A DNA stretch of 64,000 nt from Epinephelus fuscoguttatus. Taxonomy: Eukaryota > Chordata > Actinopteri > Perciformes > Serranidae. The stretch is taken from the NCBI RefSeq assembly GCF_011397635.1, contig NC_064765.1:30904632-30968631 (forward strand). The letters are read 5' to 3'. The translations under genes were made by a program, and so were the position numbers. The notes below the pieces were generated by a model. That model was not told the origin of the DNA and made no database searches. It saw nothing but the letters and a program-made list of their open reading frames with translations. Each line of letters opens with the position of its first letter. Position 1 is the stretch's first letter. Below are positions 10,145-20,900 of the stretch, piece after piece.

Positions 10145-12577
10145 TTAGACATGGCTCCTTTCAAATATCTTGGGGACCTTGGCAAATCGTTTGTTCGCAC
10201 AGTTCTTGGCCTGCCATTCCTGGAGGGTCACCTTTGGAATTTGGTTCCCAAAGCGTCTTACATAGTTCCTAAAAGTAAGAAAATATCCATATTTTACATT
10301 GGCTGAAACAGGTCTGCCTCAAGACAATTTTAAGTCCACACCTCCTCATAACTAAAGAAACCCACAGAGAAAGATGTACCTGCGAGTAATATCAGAAGGA
10401 TGCTGCCACCGTCTGCCAGTGCCTGGTGTCTGGTCTGCCACATGGTTCATCAGATTCTGCAGCTCAGTCATGACATCTGCAGGAAACACAAATGTAATAT
10501 GTAAATGCGCTGAGCAGGGGGAGGTGTCAACAGATCCAGCTTGGCGCAGTGACAGTTTTGTGCCAAAAGGCTTCGCCAAAGGTGCACTAAAAGCTCGCCA
10601 GCTGAAACCACGTATACTGTCAGCGCAGGCGGAGCGCAGCCGGTGCAAGCCAAAATTTGGCTGACCGGTGGACAGTGCGCACACGTCACCAAAACCTCAC
10701 GGGTAGGTTTCCAGAATGTCAGGCACATTAATAATGCAATAAATATTCACAAAAACCACTATTTAATGCAACTATCTGCAATCAGCAAATAAATGTATCT
10801 CTATACCGTCACATCTGATGTCAGATCAAAGGGGATTGGCACCGTTTGGCACGCGTAATGGAAACCCAACCTGATTTGATTAACACAGCTGCAAACTAAT
10901 GAGTTCACATCCCTCTCAGCCAACCACAAACAGCCACAGCATCAGATAGGGAGTATATATTCAGCATCTGTCATCTTAGAAAAGTCAAAAGAAAAGAAAC
11001 AGAGTGAGACTGCGAGAGAGAAAGAGAGAGCGCGCGCGCGAAAGAAACGCAACATTGACTTACAATTGTGGTGACCTCCTCCCAGGCTACCTTTGTATCA
11101 TCAGCCTGTGGAGGTCTGCTCGCAGTGTTCGAATATACGGACACTGCGAGCAGACCTCCCGGACTAAAACATCTGTTTCCTCCTGGGAGGAGTTTGGCCG
11201 TCTGACGCTGCTGCTCTCTTCTGCCATGGCGAATTGAGTAAACTCTCATTACGCCTTCGCGCGGCGCATTTAAGGGCGAGGAGATGGGCTCATTTGATTG
11301 GTGTGATGTGAATCGGCTGTGTAAAACCCACTCCACGCCTTCTCTCCTCCCTCTTTCCGACTTGTGCAGGTAGGAGGGACGGAGGTGGGAAAGAGGAGTA
11401 GCTGCGCCAGCGCGCACGGTGTGCCAAACTTGCAAAATCCACCTGGCCACACCCAGTTGGCGAAGCGTAGGTATGCTGCGCCTCCGCCTCACCCGGTCTG
11501 CGAAACTAGAGGCCATTGTCTCAAAGCCACCAGACTCCACTGACAAAAACAGTAATTCTACTTTACAGAACAAGGAGAGTGCCGGCTCGATTCGTTAGTG
11601 TGTGAGATAAAGCTGAGAAAATTTTTGTTTAGTGGCTACAATACGTGGATGTGTGTTTGTGTGTGTGGATGTGGATGAGGTTAGCGTCGGCAGCTGAGAG
11701 GCTGTAGTATTATAATGGACTAAACCAAAATGTTTAAAAGTACAGATAAAAGAACCGATAACGTCAGAGCTTATCAACGGTCTACAGTCTAACTACAGTC
11801 TTTAATCATTCAGTGCCGGGTGTCATTTAACACCAGAATCCAGTACCCATCTCTACCTGTGCTACAAACATTTAACCTCTGCAGCATCATTGCTATGTGC
11901 AAAAAAGGTTCATGCACAGCCCTGCATTGCTACGGAAAAAAAAATCCATAAACGGAGGTCTCAGTGTAGCTCTCTGGTGTTTCTGTTAGAGCTCAGGGTC
12001 ATACCTTCTCCTGCTCGCTGATGCTCCTTCAAATGTCTGTTGACTGCATGAACATACAGCTGTTTCTCACGGTCCCAGTCCTTCTCACTGTCAAATAACA
12101 CTGGCCTGAAAGGGACAAAATTGTTACAAAAGCAGGCTTAACCACATTCAGCCATACAAGACATCTCATGCTGCAGAGAGCAATCCATGAGCATAGTAAA
12201 AACAAATCAAAGTTAAAAAAAAAAAAACATGACCCTATAGACACTGATGACACAGAAAGGCAGAAAGGTAAAAAATGGGATGATTATCAAGGATAGACAC
12301 AACTGCCTTTACAATTATTAAGCCCTAGCCAAAATTTCCACGCTGCGTTTTATATGGATGTACTGCTCCCCCTACAGGTGACAGAGGATACTACAGTACC
12401 TCTGACTGCTGGCACTGACAGTTTTGGCAGACATGGCAGCTCTGTTCTCATCTGGGCTTAACTTGGTGGGCTTAGCAGTCTGGACTGGCAGAGGTGCAGC
12501 ATCTGTTTTACTGCTGGAGGTGAGCTGATTGGGAACCACCACCACCGATTTCACCTTGAAAAAGCACACAAGGTGTG

Positions 12578-12626
<49 letters not shown>

Positions 12627-15577
12627 TTACAATATGTAAACAAGTTTTCGTTATTGTTAGTGATTTATCGATACATATCAATTCTAGAGCTGTGCAAAGA
12701 AATCAAATATCACCACGCACCAAATTCCAATTTGAGGTCCAGTACTTTGTGATCAGGTATCTGACACATAGGGCCTATTAGAACACGACACAGACATGGA
12801 AACTGGACCAATTTTAAAATATGCCGCTATTGTCATTGCGCCTCAGTCGACTATATCCTCCCAAATTTTCTTAAGAACGAATTTGGGGAAAAAGTCCTGC
12901 TAAAAGTCGAGGTCAGATTCACGACATGTTGTTAAATGGCAGAAGTCTTCGCACCTGTATTCTTATAATGATGACTCTCATGGTCCTTGAAAGTTGATAA
13001 ATGTGCAAGTTGATCCTAATAAACATAGGTAAACGCCCTGCAAATCCATATACAGGAGCATAAGACTCCTCGGCCATGTGCACTCTTGGAGACTTAAGAA
13101 GAAGCAGAAAAGTAGAGGGAATTAAGTCAAGATTGCCCAACCACAGGTCTCAAGGGTGAAGTAATTATGTACTCAAAACGCTGCTTCATCACTTTTTGTC
13201 CCACCCGCCAGACTGTGAGGCGGGTGGGACAAAATTGGGACAAAATTGTTATAAAAGTATGCTTAACCACATTCAGCCATACAATAAATCTCATGCTGCA
13301 GAGAGCAATCTATGAGTACAATCAAAACAAAACCAAGATTAAAAAATATTAGCCCACAGACACTGATGACACAGAAAGGCAAACAGGTAACAATATGGGA
13401 CGATGATCAAGGATAGACATGCTTGCCCCGTTTCACTAAGCCTTAGCCAAAATTTCCAGTTGTTTGTATGGGTTTACTGCTCCCCCTACAGGTGACAGAG
13501 GATACTACAGTACCTCTGACTGCTGGCACTGACAGTTTTGGCAGACGTGGCAGCTCTGTTCTCATCTGGGCTTAACTTGGTGGGCTTAGCAGTCTGGACT
13601 GGCAGAGGAGGTGCATCTGTTTTACTGCTGGATGTGAGCTGATTGGGAACCACCACCACCGATTTCACCTTGAAAAAGCACACAAGTTGTGTGTGTGTGT
13701 GTTTTGTTTGTGTGTGTGTGTGTAAATACAGTAATGTAATTTTGTACTGTCACTTTGTTACTGTTAGTGATTTATATTGCCAAATACCTTGATATCAAAA
13801 TTGTGACATGATTGTAGGGGTTGACTGCTGGTTTGTTCACAAAATAGTGATATATAATATAGTGAGACTTTGGTAAATAATTGTCAATTATGTGGATATA
13901 ATTAAGTGGGTAAAAACATAATACAAGAGCCAGAACAGTCTGGTAAATTACAATTTGCTGTAATGCAGCCATTAAAACATAAAGACAACACTTACGATAT
14001 TGCAATATCCTAAATCTAAGATGATATCTAAAGAATATTGATGTCAATATATTGCCCAGCCCTAATCAATTCTGAGTATTTAAAACAGTTTTAGTAAACA
14101 TTTTCTGCAGTATCAATACATGCGTTGTTTACTACACTCTGTTCACTCTGCTGTTGTCTGCTTCTGGCAAAGTAAAGAAAAGTCGTTATTGCTGTGTTAT
14201 AGCCTTGTTATACTTATCTTTTAATAAAAAAATTAAATCATATGTCCTCAATGTCAAATTTTCACAGTGGTATGAAAAATTGTATTGAATATTGGAATTT
14301 TCAAGGTCTTGTATTGAGATAAGAAATACCAGCATCGTGACAACGCCAATACTAACTATATATTGTACAAAATCACCTCAGTGAACAAAGATGACTCCAA
14401 GTGTACAAAACCACACCATCAGTACTTCCTGATCAAACAGCTTACCTGAACTTGGAGGGGTAATGTTGTCTCATAACTGGTGTCCAAAGTGGTTTCCTCT
14501 CCACCTAATGTGACTTGGCTGATGGAGGACTCCAATATGGGGGGACCAATATTCCACTCCTCTTCAACATCTCCTTCTAAATGCTCTACGGGAGAGATAT
14601 GAGAGATATCTGAGATATAAATCACTAACAGTGAAAGAAACATGCTATCCAGATAGCTCAGTTTGTTTATGACAATCTGGCTCAGATGAACTTTCAGGAT
14701 GGCATTCCTCTGGCACCTCAACCTAATCCATCCTGAGCAGAGGGGTAAGAGGCAGCTGACAGTATACTGACTGAGAAAGGGTCTTACCTGTTTTACTGTC
14801 CTTTGAGTAGGACATGGAGAAATAGCCTTTGTCATCATCTACTTTCTGATGCGTTTCTTTTTTGAGCTCCTCTTCTCTGTCCTCCACTTTTCCAGCTCCT
14901 CGTTCCAGCTTCTGTCCATGCACCATGGTGAGAGTTGCAACTGGGTTGTCTGGAAATGTGCTGCTACTTGGACTTTTGCAGCTCTCTACATTGTCAGAAA
15001 ATCCTTCACTACTATTTTTTTGGCCCAAGGGATTGAGACACAAGATGTCATCAACATCACAGTCAAAGGGAGGTGCGAGGTTTAAGAGAACCTTCTCAGA
15101 CTTCAAACTGTGTGGCTCAGTCCCCTTATCAACCCCTGGCTTTGTTGAGGACGCACATTCCTCATGCTGAAAGCTCACACTTTGTTTTACTTCACTCATA
15201 GCTTCTAGTGTCTCGTCTAACAATTTAGGTATAGAGATCACAGAAGAGGACATGGAGTCCTGTCCTGCAGGAGGGCTGCAGAAGTCCATGAAACAGCCGA
15301 GGTCAGGGGACAAACCCTTTGGACTACAGACCTTTTTTGCCGGAGTCTCATAACCATCATTTGGACTGGAATCCTCTTGTTTTCTCTTCATGGCACAATT
15401 GTTTACTATTTCGATTTTAAAATTTATGAATGGGTTTGAGAGCCTTCTCTGGTGATGGGGAGCGGCCTTTTGTTCACAACTGATCATCCTTGAGTAGATG
15501 GACAGCGGTGCCAGGTGTCGGGTTGGTTGGAGCCTATTGAAAACTGAGTTTGATGTTGAATGTGCTTTTCTATCCAT
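10145..15577 (-). CDS. s100pbp: S100P-binding protein, tandem copy A (complete, 6 coding exons plus a duplicated exon 4)
   Basis: S100PBP is a nuclear partner of the calcium sensor S100P in mammals. Coding exons, minus strand: 15577-14788, 14585-14446, exon 4 (13668-13514 or 12554-12400), 12105-12005, 10476-10380 and 10268-10145. All have GT-AG borders and the phases join (1, 0, 2, 1, 2) into about 468 codons. The first exon carries a basic NLS-like stretch (KRKQEDSSPN, PAKKVCSPK), Ser/Pro-rich acidic sequence and DDDKGYFSMSYSKD. The third has EEEWNIGPPILESS. The C-terminal exons encode REKQLYVHAVNRHL, ELQNLMNHV, RRWQHPSDITRR, NYVRRFGNQIPK and LQEWQAKNCANKRF, in the order and spacing of the S100PBP C-terminus as I remember it. 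The start is the first ATG in exon 2 (good context, G at -3 and +4). A second in-frame ATG at 15392-15390 (MKRKQED) is a credible alternative. Odd feature: two usable exon 4 copies. Confidence 0.88.
10990..11560. other. CpG-rich block with nested inverted repeats in intron 5 of s100pbp copy A
   Basis: It contains CGCGCGCGCG and many other CpGs in otherwise AT-rich intron. A perfect 19-bp inverted repeat (arms 11110-11128 and 11141-11159, 12-base loop) is flanked by an outer pair, CTCCTCCCAGG near 11072 and CCTGGGAGGAG near 11183. A TATA-like GTATATATTC lies upstream at about 10,952. It could be a fold-back element or an internal promoter. The 200-codon minus-strand open frame across it has no family features and is not called. 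Confidence 0.5.
12110..13735 (-). repeat. Intragenic tandem duplication carrying two copies of s100pbp exon 4
   Basis: The block 12110-12600 (part of intron 4, exon 4 at 12554-12400, start of intron 3) recurs at about 13225-13735 with exon 4 at 13668-13514, a period near 1.11 kb. Both 155-bp exons keep the acceptor CTTTTTCAAG and donor GTACTG. They differ at few residues (DAAP/DAPP, RAAM/RAAT). Because 155 is not a multiple of three, the two cannot be used together: exon 4 ends in AG, the second begins GTGA, and the joint reads AGG TGA. Copy B has the single-exon arrangement within the part visible here. Confidence 0.85.
13194..13234. repeat. Perfect 16-bp hairpin at the exon 4 duplication junction
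   Basis: Arms TTTTGTCCCACCCGCC (13194-13209) and its exact complement (13219-13234) are separated by a 9-base loop. The left arm and loop also occur near 828-850 in copy B, where sequence then diverges, so the junction lies within or beside the loop. Confidence 0.85.
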
Positions 15578-15774
15578 GTCTGTTGAAAAAAATGGGGGAA
15601 AAAACACACATATACCAGATCATCAGTTAATTACCTTCAGATTATTTTAGAAAAACAGCTTACACACAAAAAAGTCAATGACTTACACTAAATTATTATT
15701 ACAAAATATTTTACCTTTGTGGTGAATTCAAACATTTTCACTTCATTGATAGCTCATAGATTACCAGAAACATC

Positions 15775-15920
15775 GAGGTTGGAGATTAACTGGCTGGTGG
15801 ATTCCAAAATCGACCAGCCACTCAACAGATTACCAAGGTTTTTTGGCTGGTAGGTGATGCAAATCTAGCATCTATTTGCATATTTTACCAGCATTTGGCA
15901 GGTGCTAATTTCCAACCCTG
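15775..15920 (+). mobile_element. hAT-type MITE, old copy, in intron 1 of s100pbp copy A
   Basis: Ends GGTTGGAGATTAAC and AATTTCCAACCCTG, with internal CTGGCTGGTGGATTCC. It sits at the same place as 4945-5094 in copy B and shares flanking sequence with it (ACCAGAAACATCGAGG on the left, GTAGGATAACAAACAC on the right). Confidence 0.6.
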
Positions 15921-16923
15921 GTAGGATAACAAACACAAGCACTGCAGACTACAAATTAGGGCAAAAAGGGACAAAATTCTAATTGCCAAAATGAAGTAAA
16001 TGATGGGATTACATTGCTTATTTCACTGAATTGTACCATATCTGACTTCACGTCACAAATACGTCTGTTTATTTAATCCGTCATCCTTTCCAAGTATTAG
16101 TATTAAACCAAGAACTTTAACCCCATCGCAAATAAGTCAGAAAGTAATCACTCTCTATAGCCTCTTGGTGGGTGTAAGTTATCTTTACGAAACTAATATT
16201 GTGCGGCCTAGCTTTGATTTAAAGATCCATTTAAACAAATAATTCCCAAAGACACACTGTCAGTGTTTTTCTTTTTTTTTAATAAAGCCAGTATGAAATG
16301 ACACCCCACTCTGCCTGCTATTTCTGTGGCATCATAAATAGTGGACTCCTTAAAATCTGTCTTGAGATTCAAAACTATCGGCCACTGTCAGCAGAGGCCA
16401 GGTTAAGTGCTACAACAGGTAATGCTATTTCCCAAGGTTAATAGTCACAGTTGCACGTGAGCATTTTTCCACTAGCTAAGTTAGCCTATAATTTAAGGAA
16501 AGCCGGTCATACATTTCTGAAACAAGCCAAAGTTTTAGAGATTAACTGGTCAATTCATGATTAGCTAACATTATGTTACATAATTCCCTTCAATGTTATG
16601 TTAGCATGAACTGCGCAAGTGTCTGTCTTTAAAACACAAACGCTGAAAACTTTTGGTGATGAAAACAAATAAATTACACTTGTGTAAGTTGGACATTTGC
16701 AAACGTCACGTTTCCAATGTTAAACTAAACAAATTTATGTGTCATTAAAAGGTGGTTCCCAATTATTTTATACAGTCTATGTTCCCAACGCTAAAAGTAC
16801 TGGCGGGCATTAAGATAGCTAGCAGCATTCGTCATAGTTTAGCTAACGTTAATGCTAACTAGCTAGCTAACTCATTTGCGTCACAAATGATTTTGCGCAC
16901 GAAAGGCAAATAAATAAACTCAC

Positions 16924-17075
16924 CTTCCACCGAAAATCGGCAAACATCAAGTCCTGGGCCTGTTGCTTGATACTCACACGGCGCACTCTCTCTCAGCCTC
17001 CGGCACTGCGCCTGATTAAAGAACGGACACAAAGGGGTGTTCAAGTTCAAACTTGTGTTCTCCATTGTTGCCCTT
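16924..17075 (-). promoter_or_regulatory. s100pbp: Non-coding exon 1 and promoter region of s100pbp copy A
   Basis: A GTGAGT donor follows base 16924 on the minus strand, and its paralogue is conserved beside copy B. The acceptor TTTCAACAG at 15580 leads into ACATGG at the start codon, so exon 1 is probably 5'UTR. The upper limit (TSS) is estimated from where similarity to copy B stays good; no clear TATA box is seen. In copy A the frame stays open through exon 1 into the start codon, from an ATG at 17065; in copy B that frame has a TAA. Confidence 0.55.
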
Positions 17076-17689
17076 TAATGTTGTTAGCTCGGCTACTGAT
17101 TTATGGCCTCTGAACTGACAAAACTCTGATTCTTAAACTCTAAAACTAAATATTGTTCCCAAATTTAGATTATAACACCGCCACGGTGTAAAATCTCTTC
17201 ACAGCAGACATTTGGACGTTACACAGGTGAAAGGTAACACAGGTGAAACTGATAACATTAACAATGGCTGAGTTCCATTAAGTGTGCCAGTACGTTATCC
17301 CAGTGAGCTAGCATGCACAATACCAGGACCTGCCCTAAATGGAACGCAGCTGTCATTAATATTATTTATACACTTGTGCTTCTCCTACTGTGACCTGACA
17401 AAATTGTGTGTGACATAATCAAGAAAGAAGAGGATCAGTAAAAAATACCTGAAATGAGTTTGAGTGTGTGTGTGTTTGTGTGTGCCTGCTGTTAGGAAGC
17501 CAAAAATTTATGAGATCACATTTATCATTTTAACTCGAAGACGGGCTCCAGCTCTGTCTCATTATGCTCACTGTGATGAACAACTTCAAAAGTTCCTTGT
17601 TTTCATCTTGTGGCTGTTCTAAACTATTAATTTTGTCCTCTGCATTTTAATGTATCTGCATATTAGAGCTCACACCAATGCTGCACTTC

Positions 17690-17915
17690 AAATAATTACC
17701 ATGAGTGAACACAATCCTGATATCTGGGTGCAAAATATGAACAGTCACAATGTCCATTTGGAAGGTTAAGAGAAACAGCTGATGAAGAGCCTTCAGAGAT
17801 CAAAACTAAACTAAGAACCAAACTTCTCTTCTGTCCAAGACACCACTGGGGCTGAGAGAGAAAATGTACTTACATGTGACATGGTTGAACTGACATCCAC
17901 AATGTGATCCAAGTA
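17690..17915 (+). pseudogene. Decayed paralogue of the 6997-7317 exon-like tract
   Basis: It is similar from ATTACCATGAGTGA through ATCCAAGTAGGATA, but the 5' third is missing and there are small indels. One puts a TAA soon after the stretch equivalent to CAATTTGGAAGT. It marks loss of whatever this tract encoded in the right-hand duplication unit. Confidence 0.5.
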
Positions 17916-17919
17916 GGAT

Positions 17920-20900
17920 ATTTTAGTGCAATATACATTTTTAATATTACAAAGAAAGACTGTTTGTGTAGGCACTGTTTGACATTTGAAATGTTGGTTA
18001 TGACAGGTTAGAGGATTGTCATAAACACCAGCACACTACATTTCAAATGCCAGCAGATGGCAGTGCAGCCTCTCACACTGCAACAAAAAGCTATCCCACA
18101 TTCAACATTAGTTTACCCTCTGCAGCTCTAAGTTAAAAGGGTAAATTCAGATAAATTGCAGGGTACATATTCCCACTTAATAATCACAGTATCCATCCAT
18201 GCAGATGGGTCAGGTTTTATTTGCTGAGGTCTTGAAGTATCTGCCACTGAGACTGTTACTGACAGCCCAATACAATGGAGGTAAATAAAACCTGTGGTGA
18301 TCACACGTAGACAACTGAAAATTGTCTCGATGGAGATCTGTAGATTATCCTGAGTAACCAGGACATTGTAGCCGCTAAAAATTGGGAAAATATTTTACTG
18401 CAAAGTGGGTGAAAAATGCTGTTGAATTCTTTTGGATGTTTATGAGACTGAACACAAGTCCAAGTTAATGAAACTGGTGTAGTATTCATTGATCATCCTG
18501 CAGCTAAAAGTAGCCTCTAACTGGCTGAGTGAGGAGAAACTCCTACAAATGTCTTCAGCACTCCCTGGTAGTTCAGAGGACTCCTAAGTCATTGAGACCT
18601 TCTCACAATCAGTCAGCTACTGATTGTTCTATGCATCTCTGCTACAACGGTTTTAAATGAATGCATCACTGCAGTGAGCTTACTGATTGTGATATAGATA
18701 TATGGTGAAATCAATCAGCCCTGCTCTCACATTCTCACATCAACAATGCATCTGAGCGCTGCATTTCTATTAAAAGTCTCACAGAAGGCAGCCTCAGCAT
18801 GATTCTCTAATGTTTCTTGTAGAGCTCAGGTTCATACCTTCATCTGCACCTGGTTTATCACGTAAATGTCAGTTGACAAACACGTGTTTCTAACGCTCCC
18901 AGTCCATCTCTCTGCTGAGGAGCACTGAACTGAAACAAAACACTCAAGTCATGCTTCAGTCAAGATGACAAAACCATGAAACCATGCTTCAGTTAATATG
19001 GCTCTTTGAACACTGATGACCCTGTAACCACCAAACCATGGACGATTTAACAGTCACAATTAGTCAAGTTGAACCCAGAAATGGTGCACTGGCAGATTTA
19101 TTTATTTAACTTACCGCATGAAAGTTAACCTTTGCTTAAGTGAAGTGAAAACAGATAAATCACGTAATCACTACAGCATTTTCACATGCGCTGGTCGGGT
19201 TATCCCTTTCAAACTCATATTGTGCTTGTGTGTGTATAGACATTGTAGTTATATAATAAGTATATGAGGAGGAGAATAGAAAATCTAACATGAAACACAT
19301 AGTTAACTATAATAAACTTTTTTTTTCTTTTTTGATATTACCAAGTAAGCAGAGCTGCGATGAATATATGTTTTCACACACATTTAAACTGTTTAAAAGC
19401 TGTTGTTGTTCTGTGGAGATTCACATCACACACCCTCACTAGGTGTTATGAATGACCTACTAACTGTGTAGAATTACTGATTCCAGGAGTTACTGAAGAA
19501 ATAACAACGAGAGTGTGGAAGGTTTCAGATTACACCTCTAAAACTAGAATGTAGGATCAGGGTCAAGATACACATACATTCATGATAGGCTCCATTTTTA
19601 AGCTTTTTTTTTTCATGAGGGGTAATTCCAGTGTTGCGCAAGCATGGTTTCCTTTGAGTCAGACTCTGACAATTGGACATCTTGGCTACACTCACTCTTC
19701 ATCTCAAGTACACATACACACAAACTCACAATCTAAACTCACATGACTTCTGGTTTACAATAACCTCATACACTTCAGACTACAGTTCCCGTAAGTCTGA
19801 GGCCTTTGTTTTGGTAAATCACAAGATATCATCGTTGTCATGGCAACTACTCTACAACACAGGACAGGTTGCATTTTAATAAACACTTTCCATAACACAA
19901 CAGATTTCCCACACTTACGGTCATTGTCTCGAAACTTCACAGAAGTCTTTTCACAGACTGACTCAGCATGTTGGAGTTGGGTCAAATGTCATCACGTTTT
20001 TCATATGAATCATTCAGATATGGTAATGTGTACAGAATGCTTCCTGGAAAAAAAAACTGGGGCCTCGTCAACACCCTGGCTACCAGCTTATTGTCTGACA
20101 CAACAGTAGACAGTCAGTGAACCTTCAATTCAGTTCCCTCCACAGGTTTAGGTGACTATATGGAATTAATAGACATGGCTTCACTTTTAATATGTGATAT
20201 GTCAAGATAGATACATGCTATCTGCTAAGATTTAAAAATAGCCAACAGTGGTGAGGGGTTGCTTCTTTAAAAATAGACACTGAACACTGTGATAGTAGTA
20301 GTTTACACAGGGATATTCCCACTGGCTTTGCTCAGGAAGGGAGGCTACTCATCTACATTGTCTACAATCTGTATCACATTAACAGAGCACATTACTTTTC
20401 TCCTCCAGAAACTCATGTATTGTGGGTAATAAACAACGTTGTTTTTGCAGCCGCTGTTCAACAGATTTAATTTCCACTTTTGATTTTTAATAGATGAATC
20501 AGCTTTGTAATGTTTACATTGTGTCATTTACAAATCCACATTCCTTACTGGTCACACCATGTGAATGTTTGCATGCCTCATCTGCTACGTTTAAATGACC
20601 ACAAATAATTACAGTACTTGAAAACTGTCACACGACTTGCGTCATAAACTTGAGGTCATGACTCAGATAATGAGAAGTGGAGTAGTGTGTTTTGTTTTGT
20701 TTTCCCACGTGACATTGCTGGGAGCCTTAACATAAACAACTCCCCGACTCAACTTCCTGTCACAAGTTTGCTCACGCCACACGCGTTCACCCCACCTTAC
20801 CCGTTTCTTACTGGCTGAGGCATATATCACCAGATATCAGTACACACACTGCTATCAAAGAAAATTACACCTACTTACTATTACGTCACGACAAAAACAA

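Larger units (their letters stand above)
12357..19760. repeat. Right unit of the s100pbp segmental tandem duplication
   Basis: This is the direct-repeat partner of the left unit (see 1-8950), covering exon 4 to exon 1 of copy A and about 2.7 kb of 5' flank. The flank lacks the SINE found at 7945-8254 in the left unit and holds a decayed version of the plus-strand exon-like tract. Between the units lie the copy A 3' exons (10.1-12.1 kb) and about 1.2 kb that I see no gene in. Confidence 0.85.

Noticed and set aside
10971..11573. 200-codon minus-strand open frame in s100pbp intron 5
   Set aside because: It overlaps a CpG-rich block with inverted repeats and a simple GA/CG tract, lacks recognisable domains and ends in Ser/Leu repeats from the simple sequence.
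14419..14838. 139-codon single frame through 14446-14787
   Set aside because: It reads the 202-bp intron between exons 2 and 3 as coding. The exon 2 frame meets a stop inside the intron, and both splice sites are good, so the spliced model is preferred.
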